The notes beneath the pieces were generated by a model, which worked only from the letters and a program-made list of their open reading frames with translations, did no database searches and had not been told where the DNA came from. From Sphingobacteriales bacterium (GTDB taxonomy: Bacteria; Bacteroidota; Bacteroidia; Sphingobacteriales; Sphingobacteriaceae): a stretch of 64,000 nt of DNA. Positions 46,149 to 53,889 of this stretch are shown here, one piece after another. Each line of letters opens with the position of its first letter. Position 1 is the stretch's first letter. A program made the position numbers and the translations under genes. The stretch spans positions 81,184 to 145,183 of the forward strand of contig RDYW01000031.1 in the NCBI GenBank assembly GCA_004293485.1, in the 5' to 3' direction.

Positions 46149-46841
46149 ATGAAATTTGGTGTTGTAGTATTTCCTGGGTCTAATTGCGACCAAGATTTGG
46201 TAGATGTAATAACAAGCATACCCGGACAGCAAGCAGTAAAACTTTGGCATAAAAGCCACGATTTGCAAGAGGTAGATTTTGTAGCACTGCCTGGCGGTTT
46301 TTCTTTTGGCGATTATCTACGCTCTGGTGCTATAGCCCGTTTTTCGCCTATTATGCAACAAGTTATATCGTTTGCCCACAAAGGTGGTTATGTTATGGGT
46401 ATATGTAATGGGTTTCAAATATTAACCGAAGCAGGCCTACTTCCAGGGGCACTATTGCACAACGATACAAGGAAATTTATCTGTAAAAACACTTACATTA
46501 AAGCCCAAACCAACCACAGCCTAATAACGGCAAAATTAAGTTTAACCGATGCCTTAAAAATACCCATTGCCCATGGCGAAGGTAAATTTTATGCTTCTGC
46601 CGATGATTTAAAAGCTATAAACGAAAATAACCAAGTACTTTTTAGGTATTGCGACCAAGCAGGCAACATAACAGCCGAAGCCAACCCCAATGGGTCGTTA
46701 CAAAACATTGCAGGCGTGTGTAACATAAACCGAAATGTATTTGGTATGATGCCTCACCCCGAACGAGCGGCCAACCCTGTTTTGGGTAACCAAGATGGGA
46801 TGGCAATTTTCGAATCGATACTAGCGATGGTAAATGCTTAA
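46149..46841 (+). CDS. purQ: Phosphoribosylformylglycinamidine synthase, glutaminase subunit
   Basis: A 230-residue class I glutaminase that supplies ammonia to PurL in purine synthesis. It contains FPGSNCDQD, the nucleophile Cys in GICNGFQIL (about residue 86) and the His/Glu pair in MMPHPER (about residue 201). The stop is immediately followed by the coaX ATG, with no gap. Confidence 0.95.
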   Translation: MKFGVVVFPGSNCDQDLVDVITSIPGQQAVKLWHKSHDLQEVDFVALPGGFSFGDYLRSGAIARFSPIMQQVISFAHKGGYVMGICNGFQILTEAGLLPGALLHNDTRKFICKNTYIKAQTNHSLITAKLSLTDALKIPIAHGEGKFYASADDLKAINENNQVLFRYCDQAGNITAEANPNGSLQNIAGVCNINRNVFGMMPHPERAANPVLGNQDGMAIFESILAMVNA

Positions 46842-47585
46842 ATGAATAATTTGGTTATTGATATTGGCAACACTTTTACCAAAATAGCCGTTTTTAATGG
46901 CGATAGTATGATTAATTTCGCTAAGGCGGAGGATATAAATGCGCCCGATTATAATGCCATTTGCCAAAAGTACAACATTGATAAAATTATCGTTTCATCA
47001 GTAACAGATAAAACAACACAAAAGTTATCGGCCTTAGCCAAAAAAAAAGAAATATTGTTTTTTAATTCGCTTACTACTAGCCCTATACATAACCATTACC
47101 AAAGCCCAAAAACACTGGGCAACGATAGGATGGCTGCCGTTGTAGGTGCCAAAAAATTATTCCCCGAAAACCCTGTTTTGGTTATAGATGCCGGCACTTG
47201 CATTACTTACGACTATGCCGATGCCCAAAGTAATTATTACGGTGGCAGTATATCGTTAGGGCTAAATATGCGTTTAATTGCTTTGCACAAGCAAACCAAA
47301 AAATTGCCTTTGGTAACTTTCGATAATAATTTTGATGCAATGTACGGGGCAAATACCACACAATCTATTTTATCGGGCGTTATAAATGGCACTATTGCCG
47401 AAGTTACCCAGTTTATAAACCATTACTTTAGGCTTTACGCCGATGTAAAAATTATACTTTGTGGTGGCGATGCAGCGTTTTTTGATACCCGATTAAAAAA
47501 TAGCATCTTTGCCCACCAAATTATTTGCGAGCCACATTTGGTGCTTATCGGGTTAAATAAACTATTAAATTATCAGCATGATTAA
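46842..47585 (+). CDS. coaX: Type III pantothenate kinase
   Basis: A 247-residue ASKHA-fold kinase, first step of coenzyme A synthesis. It has the phosphate motif DIGNTFTK (residues 6-13), LGNDRMAAVVGA and the adenosine motif DAGTCITYDY. It abuts purQ and its last bases overlap the next gene by 8, so the four genes from purQ to lptC form an operon. Confidence 0.94.
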   Translation: MNNLVIDIGNTFTKIAVFNGDSMINFAKAEDINAPDYNAICQKYNIDKIIVSSVTDKTTQKLSALAKKKEILFFNSLTTSPIHNHYQSPKTLGNDRMAAVVGAKKLFPENPVLVIDAGTCITYDYADAQSNYYGGSISLGLNMRLIALHKQTKKLPLVTFDNNFDAMYGANTTQSILSGVINGTIAEVTQFINHYFRLYADVKIILCGGDAAFFDTRLKNSIFAHQIICEPHLVLIGLNKLLNYQHD

Positions 47586-48867
47586 ACTACAAAAATATTA
47601 TTTTACCCTAGCTTTACTTTTTACCTTCCTAAGTGCTGTGGCGCAATCAACCACCAACTCGCCCTATTCTAAATTTGGGCTAGGCACTATAAAAGGTGCT
47701 TACTTAGCACAAAATAAAGGAATGGGAAATTTAGCCTTTGGTATAAGCAGTTATGGCGGGTATCAAAATATAAATGTGGCCAACCCCGCATCATATTCAA
47801 ATATACGTCTAACCACCTTTGATATAGGCGCAAGGGCCGAAATACAAAATTTAACCAAAGGCAGTGTTTCCGAAAAAGGTTTTAATGGCTCGTTAAGTCA
47901 TTTTGTTTTTGCTATACCTGTTACCAAAAAATCGGCTTTAAGTTTCGGTTTATTGCCATACAGTAACTTGGGCTATAATTTTACCAATGCATCAATGGTT
48001 GATACTTTTAGTGTAGAGCATATTTACCGTGGCGAAGGAGGCTTAGCAAAAGCCTACCTAGGTTATGGTATAAAGCTAGGCAAGCATTTTAGTGTGGGCG
48101 CCAATGTTACCTATTTGTTTGGCAATTTAAAACAAAGTACCTCTACCGAATTTTCTAAATATGTAGGTTTTTTAAACTCACGAAAGCAAATAGAAAATAG
48201 CGTTGGAGGTATAGTGGCCGAGTATGGGCTACAATACGTTACCGCTTTAAATAAAAAAACCAAGCTAACCATTGGCTATGCCGGTAATTTAAAAAGCAAC
48301 CTGCAAACAACCAATAAAATTTTATATACCCGGTACCAAAAAAATATTTCTACCGACCGAGAATTAGCTTCCGATACTACCAAGTTTCAGAATAATATTT
48401 CAGGAAAAATGGTTTTGCCAAGCAGCAATAATTTTGGTTTTAGCATCGAAAGAGTTAACCATTGGCTTATAGGTGCCGATTTAAGAACCACACGCTGGTC
48501 GGAACTGGTTCGAAATGATGTTAACCAAAATTTAAACAATAGCTGGGGTGTTTCGGTAGGAGGGCAAATTACGCCCGATATAAATGCGGTATCTAATTAT
48601 TTAGCCTTAATTGATTATAGGGTGGGGTTTAATTTCGATAAAACTTTTATGCATGTAAGCCAAACGGATATAAAATCGAGCAGTTTAAATGTAGGTTTAG
48701 GTTTGCCGCTATTATCGGCCCGTACTACTTTTTATAAAATAAATATTGCCACCGAAATAGGTAAACGTGGCACTACCGATAATAATTTAGTAAAAGAAAA
48801 GTTTATAAACATACACATAGGTTTTACTATTAACGATAGATGGTTTCAGAAATATAAATTTGATTAA
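47578..48867 (+). CDS. Outer-membrane beta-barrel protein (FadL/PorV-like)
   Basis: A 429-residue protein with a signal peptide ending in AVAQ. It opens with SPYSKFGLGTI and GMGNLAFGI, then ANPASYSNI, the common start of Bacteroidota FadL/PorV-like barrels, with a body of amphipathic strands and a terminal RWFQKYKFD. Function not assignable. Its neighbour LptC suggests a link with outer-membrane assembly, but that is inference. It overlaps coaX by 8 bases. Confidence 0.75.
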   Translation: MIKLQKYYFTLALLFTFLSAVAQSTTNSPYSKFGLGTIKGAYLAQNKGMGNLAFGISSYGGYQNINVANPASYSNIRLTTFDIGARAEIQNLTKGSVSEKGFNGSLSHFVFAIPVTKKSALSFGLLPYSNLGYNFTNASMVDTFSVEHIYRGEGGLAKAYLGYGIKLGKHFSVGANVTYLFGNLKQSTSTEFSKYVGFLNSRKQIENSVGGIVAEYGLQYVTALNKKTKLTIGYAGNLKSNLQTTNKILYTRYQKNISTDRELASDTTKFQNNISGKMVLPSSNNFGFSIERVNHWLIGADLRTTRWSELVRNDVNQNLNNSWGVSVGGQITPDINAVSNYLALIDYRVGFNFDKTFMHVSQTDIKSSSLNVGLGLPLLSARTTFYKINIATEIGKRGTTDNNLVKEKFINIHIGFTINDRWFQKYKFD

Positions 48868-48873
48868 TAAAAT

Positions 48874-49428
48874 ATGTACGCCCGTTTATTGTTTTATGTT
48901 GCTGTGCTTTCGTTTATTTTACAAAGCTGTAAAAACGATATTAGCCACCTAAAAGCTGTAAAATTAAAACGAAAAATTACTACAGAAACTACCCTCGAAG
49001 CCGAAATGATATACAGCGACTCGGCCAAAGTAAAAGCAAAACTAAATGCCCCCATTTTGCTTAACAACAAAACCGATACGCCGTATTATGAAATGCCAAA
49101 AGGTATGCAAGTTATTTTTTATGATGATAGCCTAAAACAATCGAGCAAAGTAACTTCCAATTATGCTATCACAAGGGATAACCAAAAGAGACTGGAACTA
49201 CGCAATAACGTTGTAGCTGCAAACAATAAAGGCGAAACTTTTAAATCCGAAGAACTTACTTGGGACCAAAACAAAAGAATTTTTTTTTCAAACAAAGTAG
49301 TACATATTGCAACAAAATCGGCCGAAATTTCGGGCACTAAATTTTGGGCAAAAGAAGATTTTAGCTATTACGAAATTAAACAAGGAGCCGGGCCTTTAAC
49401 ATTTAAAGATGATATAACTGCCAATTAA
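48874..49428 (+). CDS. lptC: LPS export protein LptC
   Basis: A 184-residue lipoprotein (lipobox LQSC, Cys at residue 19) with the LptC-type OstA-like fold: TLEAEMIYSDSAKVKAKL, then YEMPKGMQVIFYDD and KLELRNNVVAANNKGETFKSEELTWD (seen as several strands). In Bacteroidota LptC precursors are often lipoproteins as here. It would bridge the LptBFG transporter to LptA. The downstream region holds the rpsP promoter. Confidence 0.85.
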   Translation: MYARLLFYVAVLSFILQSCKNDISHLKAVKLKRKITTETTLEAEMIYSDSAKVKAKLNAPILLNNKTDTPYYEMPKGMQVIFYDDSLKQSSKVTSNYAITRDNQKRLELRNNVVAANNKGETFKSEELTWDQNKRIFFSNKVVHIATKSAEISGTKFWAKEDFSYYEIKQGAGPLTFKDDITAN

Positions 49429-49515
49429 GGCATAGCGATACTAATAGCATAAACCAACACTTACTACGGCATAAATTATTTTTAACATAGCTATATAAAA
49501 TAAGATATATTTTTT

Positions 49516-49523
49516 TAGCTTTG
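49516..49523 (+). promoter_or_regulatory. -7 element (TAGCTTTG) for rpsP
   Basis: An exact TAnnTTTG match 46 bases before the rpsP start; no clear TTTG upstream. Confidence 0.5.
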
Positions 49524-49569
49524 CAACCCTTAATAAAGAGGAAATTGCAACTTTAAATGTATTTAAAAA

Positions 49570-50112
49570 ATGGCAACAAAAATTAGATTACAAAGACACG
49601 GTAAAAAAAACAGACCGTTTTACTACATCGTAGTAGCCGATGCTAGAGCACCACGCGATGGTAAATTTATCGAAAGATTAGGCTCGTATAACCCTAATAC
49701 CAACCCTGCAACGGTTGAACTTAACTTTGATAAGGCTGTACAATGGGTAGCAAACGGTGCACAACCTACCGATACCACCCGCACATTATTATCACACAAA
49801 GGTGTAATGTACAAACACCACTTAAATGGCGGTATTGCAAAAGGTGCTTTAACACAAGAACAAGCCGACGAAAAATTTGCTGCTTGGCTTCAAAGTAAAG
49901 AAGGCAAAACACAATCACATAAAGCAGGTTTACTAACAGCAAAACAAGAGGCTAAAAATGCAGCCTTGATAGAAGAAACCAAAAAGAAAGAAGCAATGGC
50001 AGCAGCAATTATTGTAAAAAATACCCCAGCTGTTGAAGAGGTAGCAGATGAGGTTACTGAAACCGAAGCTGTAAGCGAAACTACCGAAAACGCAACCGAA
50101 ACTGCTGTATAA
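49570..50112 (+). CDS. rpsP: 30S ribosomal protein S16 with C-terminal extension
   Basis: The first 80 residues are S16: [27 protein letters not shown] (in pieces), [10 protein letters not shown] and the characteristic [19 protein letters not shown] Lys/Ala-rich segment is followed by an acidic Glu/Ala/Thr-rich tail (about residues 140-180), as is usual in Bacteroidota. Total 180 residues against about 80-90 in E. coli. It is followed by a strong terminator. Confidence 0.96.
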   Translation: MATKIRLQRHGKKNRPFYYIVVADARAPRDGKFIERLGSYNPNTNPATVELNFDKAVQWVANGAQPTDTTRTLLSHKGVMYKHHLNGGIAKGALTQEQADEKFAAWLQSKEGKTQSHKAGLLTAKQEAKNAALIEETKKKEAMAAAIIVKNTPAVEEVADEVTETEAVSETTENATETAV

Positions 50113-50141
50113 TAGTACGTTTTAAAAGCATTTTTTATATC

Positions 50142-50184
50142 GCCTAATCAATTTTGTTTATTCAAAATTGATTAGGCTTTTTTA
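50142..50184 (+). terminator. Rho-independent terminator of rpsP
   Basis: GCCTAATCAATTTTG (50142-50156) pairs perfectly with CAAAATTGATTAGGC (50163-50177), loop 6 bases, followed by seven T. Confidence 0.9.
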
Positions 50185-50278
50185 ATTAATTGCCATGCAA
50201 TATCATGTGCCCTCATTTTTGCTTGTTAACAAAGCGTGTTATTAATACAGACACCTATTTTATAACTTTATAACAAAA

Positions 50279-50315
50279 AAAAAGCCACCTTATGTATCAT
50301 AAGGTGGCTTTTTTT
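50279..50315. terminator. Bidirectional terminator, mainly for htpG
   Basis: GCCACCTTATG-TAT-CATAAGGTGGC with A runs before and T runs after it on both strands: 11-bp stem, 17 bases from the htpG stop. It can end transcription on either strand. Confidence 0.85.
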
Positions 50316-50331
50316 AAGGATAACAAAATTT

Positions 50332-52218
50332 TTAAATCAAACTTACGCTTCGGTTTACAAACTCGGTTAAGCTTGCACCCGATAACAATCCTTGCGATAG
50401 CAAGGCTAAATCAAAAGCTTGTTTGGCTAGTTGGGTTTGTTCGCCTTCGTCGGTACTGTGGGCAATGCGGGTAACTAATTTGTGGTTACCGTTTATGGCT
50501 ACTTTGTAGCTATCGGGCATGTTACCGTAAAAACTCATACCGCCACCCATTGCTGCCATATCTTTCATACGGCGCATAAACTCATCCATAGTTACGGTAA
50601 CAGGCATTTCATCAGGGCTTAGTGCTTCTATTTCTACTTGGTAAACAGGCTTGTTTATGGCTTTTTCGAAAACTTCTTTAACTTTTTTAGTTTGGTCTTC
50701 GCTTAAAACGTGTTCCATTTTTTCGCCTTTATCTATCAGCTTATCGGCCACAGCACTATCTACCCGTTTTAATTGGGTTTTTTCTAGCTTTTGCTCTAAT
50801 TGGCTTACAAAATGGTTATCAATGGGCGAATCCATCCACAAAACATCGTAATCTTTTTTATGTGCCGATTGTATAAAAGCATCTTGCTTTGCTGGGTCAA
50901 CGGTGTAAATATACACCACGTTACCATCTTTATCAGTTTGTTGGTTTTCTACTTTTGTGCGGTATTCGTCAAGTGTAAAATACTCTTTTTGGGTGTTGGA
51001 TAGCAAAGCAAAATCTTTTGCTTTTTCGTAAAATTTCTCCTCGCTTACCATACCGTATTTTACAAATAGGCCAATATCTTCCCATTTGGTTTCGTAGGCT
51101 TTGCGGTCTTTTTTAAATAGCTCGGCTAGTTTTTCGCCTACTTTTTTGGTGATGTAGCTGTTTATTTTTTTAACGTTTCCATCGGCTTGTAAAAAACTAC
51201 GAGATACGTTAAGCGGAATATCAGGCGAATCTATCACTCCGTGTAGCATCATTAAAAACTCGGGAACTATATCTTTAACCTCATCGGTAATAAATACTTG
51301 GCGGCTATACAGCTTAATTTTATTACGCTGTATTTCAAAATCCTTTTTAAGTTTAGGGAAATATAAAACGCCAGTAAGGTTAAACGGATAATCCACGTTT
51401 AAGTGAATCCAAAATAAAGGGTCTTCCGAGTAAGGGTAAAGCTCTTTGTAAAAATTCAGGTAATCTTCGTCGCTTAAATCGGCAGGTGCTTTGGTCCAAA
51501 TTGGCGTACCCGCATTAATAATATTATCAACTTCGATAGATGCGTATTTGGTTTTACCTTCTTCATCTACGCCATCTTCAACGCTATCGGTTTTGGTGCC
51601 AAATTTTACGGGTACAGGTATAAATTTAAAGTATTTTTCGAGTATGGTTTCTAGCTTGTGTTTATCTAAAAACTCTTCCGATTCGGCATTAATATGTAAT
51701 GTAATTTCGGTACCACGGGTGGTGCGTGTGCCTTCGCTAATTTCAAACGTGGTGCTGCCATCGCATATCCAGTGGGCTGGTTCGGCACCGTCTTGGTACG
51801 ATAAGGTGTTGATTTCTACATTATCCGATACCATAAAGGCCGAGTAAAAACCTAAACCAAACTTGCCAATAATTTCGTTGGCATCTTTTGCGTCTTTAAA
51901 TTTTTCTACAAACTCGGTAGCACCCGAAAAAGCAATTTGGTTAATGTATTTCTTGATTTCTTCGGCCGTCATCCCTAAACCGTTATCGCTAATGGTAATG
52001 GTTTTTTTATCGGCATCAAAAGCAACATTTACTTGTAAATTGCTTACTTCGCCGCCGTATTGGCCTAATGATGATAAACGTTTTAGTTTTTGGGTAGCAT
52101 CAACAGCATTAGAAACCAGTTCACGCAAAAATATCTCGTTATCCGAGTATAAAAACTTTTTAATAATGGGGAAAATGTTTTCGGTGTGGATTGATATCGA
52201 ACCTTTTTCTTGTATCAT
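50332..52218 (-). CDS. htpG: Chaperone protein HtpG (Hsp90)
   Basis: A 628-residue Hsp90. The N-terminal ATPase shows FLRELVSNAVDA (Glu of the catalytic base), ISDNGLGMT and GKFGLGFYSAF; the middle domain has the usual LNVSRSFLQAD. The C-terminal MEEVD is absent as in all bacteria. Upstream there is an unusual promoter region with a dyad and a GG-N10-GT box. A strong hairpin ends it. Confidence 0.96.
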   Translation of the reverse strand: MIQEKGSISIHTENIFPIIKKFLYSDNEIFLRELVSNAVDATQKLKRLSSLGQYGGEVSNLQVNVAFDADKKTITISDNGLGMTAEEIKKYINQIAFSGATEFVEKFKDAKDANEIIGKFGLGFYSAFMVSDNVEINTLSYQDGAEPAHWICDGSTTFEISEGTRTTRGTEITLHINAESEEFLDKHKLETILEKYFKFIPVPVKFGTKTDSVEDGVDEEGKTKYASIEVDNIINAGTPIWTKAPADLSDEDYLNFYKELYPYSEDPLFWIHLNVDYPFNLTGVLYFPKLKKDFEIQRNKIKLYSRQVFITDEVKDIVPEFLMMLHGVIDSPDIPLNVSRSFLQADGNVKKINSYITKKVGEKLAELFKKDRKAYETKWEDIGLFVKYGMVSEEKFYEKAKDFALLSNTQKEYFTLDEYRTKVENQQTDKDGNVVYIYTVDPAKQDAFIQSAHKKDYDVLWMDSPIDNHFVSQLEQKLEKTQLKRVDSAVADKLIDKGEKMEHVLSEDQTKKVKEVFEKAINKPVYQVEIEALSPDEMPVTVTMDEFMRRMKDMAAMGGGMSFYGNMPDSYKVAINGNHKLVTRIAHSTDEGEQTQLAKQAFDLALLSQGLLSGASLTEFVNRSVSLI

Positions 52219-52262
52219 ATTTTTAATTTGATTTGAATAATAAATTTAATAAAACTTTATAT

Positions 52263-52302
52263 ACAAGGGTTGTTCCAAAAAGCTAAAAATGCCAGTTTGA
52301 CA
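52263..52302 (-). promoter_or_regulatory. Putative sigma-54-like / heat-shock promoter of htpG
   Basis: On the minus strand TGTCAAACTGGCA (52302-52290) is an imperfect dyad, followed after 11 bases by TTGGAACAACCCTTGT (52278-52263), in which GG and GT are spaced by 10 bases like the -24/-12 GG-N10-GC of sigma-54 promoters. It lies 45 bases upstream of the htpG start. Assignment is by pattern only. Confidence 0.4.
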
Positions 52303-52539
52303 GCTTTTAAAAGTTTTTTGTGGTATTTTGACGCCTCGAGTATGGTTTTTTTTGAAGTGTTTAAACTTGCTTACCTATGCAAGTATTAATGCATATATAT
52401 TTTTATGGGCTTAATAATTGAAATTAAAAACGAGGAGCTTTTTTTGTGTACGTGAAGGTGTGTGTATTCAAAATTTATGGTGATGTATTAAAGCCTTAAT
52501 TTTGTACTTTTGATGGGATGTTATTTGTGCTGTTGTTTT

Positions 52540-52650
52540 GCGTGAGGGATAGCAGTGAAAATACTTTTTGTGAGGTACGAACAAAAAGATTGTAACGTAT
52601 AGCCCGACCCTAGTTAGGCCTTTTGGTGCTTGGGCTTAGGGACACGCCCC
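52540..52650 (-). repeat. Structured intergenic repeat, copy A
   Basis: On the minus strand: GGGGCGTGTCCC, a variable part, then GGGTCGGGCTATACG, AATC with the arm CTTTTTGT pairing with ACAAAAAG, and finally CACTGCTATCCCTCACGC. GCGTG at the 5' end pairs with CACGC at the 3' end. The order matches copies B and C. It occupies the intergenic space upstream of the lipoprotein gene. Confidence 0.7.
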
Positions 52651-52682
52651 AAATTAAACTTACATTTTTAACGATAAATTTT

Positions 52683-53483
52683 ATGAAAACTTTACTATTG
52701 TTGCCTTATTTATTAGCCACTATGGTACTTGCCCTTGGTGCTTGTAGCCGTAAAACTATTCAATCGCTTTGGCTATCAAAGCAGGAGTTATTTAATAAAA
52801 TTACTATTGAACCTGTAAGGCAATCGCAGGCTTTCCCTGATGCTGGTTTGACTATTAGCCAAACCCAAACCGAAGTATTTGGCCCCGATTCGGTAAAGTT
52901 TAAAGTAGCTTATGTGGTTAAAAACTATGAGCTTACAAAAATGACGATGGATATGACGATGGGCGAATGTGCCAATTCGGCAAAAGGCCAACACATACAT
53001 TATATATTGGATAATAAGCCCTACGTGGCTTTGTACAAGCCCGAAAATACAGTAAATTTGGCTATAAATAGTGAGCATTATTTGCTATCGTTTTTATCAC
53101 GGTCGTACCACGAAGCTATAAAAACGCCTACGGCAGCTATATTGCTTCATTTTAAAATAGATGGGCAGGGCAATTTTAAATTGCTGCCCGATGTTAAAGC
53201 TCCGATGTTGTTTTATAGCCGCCCTAAAGGCGAATACGTGGGTAAAGATGTACAAAATGTTTTGTTAGATTTTTACGTAAAAAATACCATTTTGGCCGCC
53301 AATGGGCATAAAGTAAGGTTAAGTGTAAACGATAGGCAATTTATTTTAAGCCAGTGGAAACCTTACTTTATAAAAAATTTACCCCTAGGTAACATTATAT
53401 TTAAACTCGAACTTTTGGATGCCGAGGGTAATAAAATACAGGGCGATAATACGGCTATCGAAAGGGAGGTGGTGCTTAAATAG
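52683..53483 (+). CDS. Lipoprotein of unknown function
   Basis: A 266-residue lipoprotein: the ATG at 52683 gives MKTLLLLPYLLATMVLALGAC with lipobox Cys at residue 21; an upstream in-frame start inside the repeat is rejected. The middle contains CANSAKGQHIHYILDNKPYVALY, i.e. the motif C-A-N-x-x-x-G-Q-H-I-H followed by D-N-x-P-Y, which I have seen only in uncharacterised Bacteroidota proteins. His-rich and Cys-bearing, it might bind a metal or phosphate; that is a guess. Alone on the plus strand. Confidence 0.6.
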   Translation: MKTLLLLPYLLATMVLALGACSRKTIQSLWLSKQELFNKITIEPVRQSQAFPDAGLTISQTQTEVFGPDSVKFKVAYVVKNYELTKMTMDMTMGECANSAKGQHIHYILDNKPYVALYKPENTVNLAINSEHYLLSFLSRSYHEAIKTPTAAILLHFKIDGQGNFKLLPDVKAPMLFYSRPKGEYVGKDVQNVLLDFYVKNTILAANGHKVRLSVNDRQFILSQWKPYFIKNLPLGNIIFKLELLDAEGNKIQGDNTAIEREVVLK

Positions 53484-53583
53484 TTGTTTTTGGCCTTAAA
53501 AAAATCAACGAAAAAAATAAATACACTTTTTTATATTTTGGGTATGATTTTTAACCAATTTGTTTTTTTTGACCCAAAATTAA

Positions 53584-53817
53584 AATTCTAAATATACAAA
53601 AATTTTAGCTTGTACGCATAAGAGGTCTGCGTATATAAACAAACAATTCGAAATATCCCTCTACAACGATAAAGGTAAAGTCGTAACACAACATAAAAAC
53701 CGGGCGGGAAATAAAGATATTACCCTAAACACCCAACACCTACCCAATGGCACTTACTTTCTACACATTAAAGAAGGCAACGAAACCATTAAAAAACAAA
53801 TTATTAAACAACATTAA
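53584..53817 (+). pseudogene. Orphan T9SS (Por) C-terminal sorting domain
   Basis: The frame is open from 53584 but has no start codon. From about 53641 it reads FEISLYNDKGKVV, then LPNGTYFLHIKEGNETIKKQI and a basic tail to TAA 53817. This is the typical type A sorting domain of proteins exported by the type IX secretion system. The large passenger domain is missing, so this is the 3' remnant of a deleted secreted protein. Its original terminator follows. Confidence 0.8.
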
Positions 53818-53826
53818 TCCTAAACA

Positions 53827-53868
53827 AAATACACCTAGCTAACAATTACCCGCTAGCTAGGTGTATTT
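53827..53868. terminator. Terminator hairpin shared by the T9SS remnant and the TonB receptor gene
   Basis: A 15-bp stem (core ATACACCTAGCTA with its complement, 12-base loop) between converging genes, 22 bases from the receptor's stop codon. Confidence 0.8.
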
Positions 53869-53889
53869 AATATGCTCAAAAACAAACCA

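Noticed and set aside
50292..50474. 60-residue frame on the plus strand
   Set aside because: Begins in the terminator hairpin and runs antisense to htpG.
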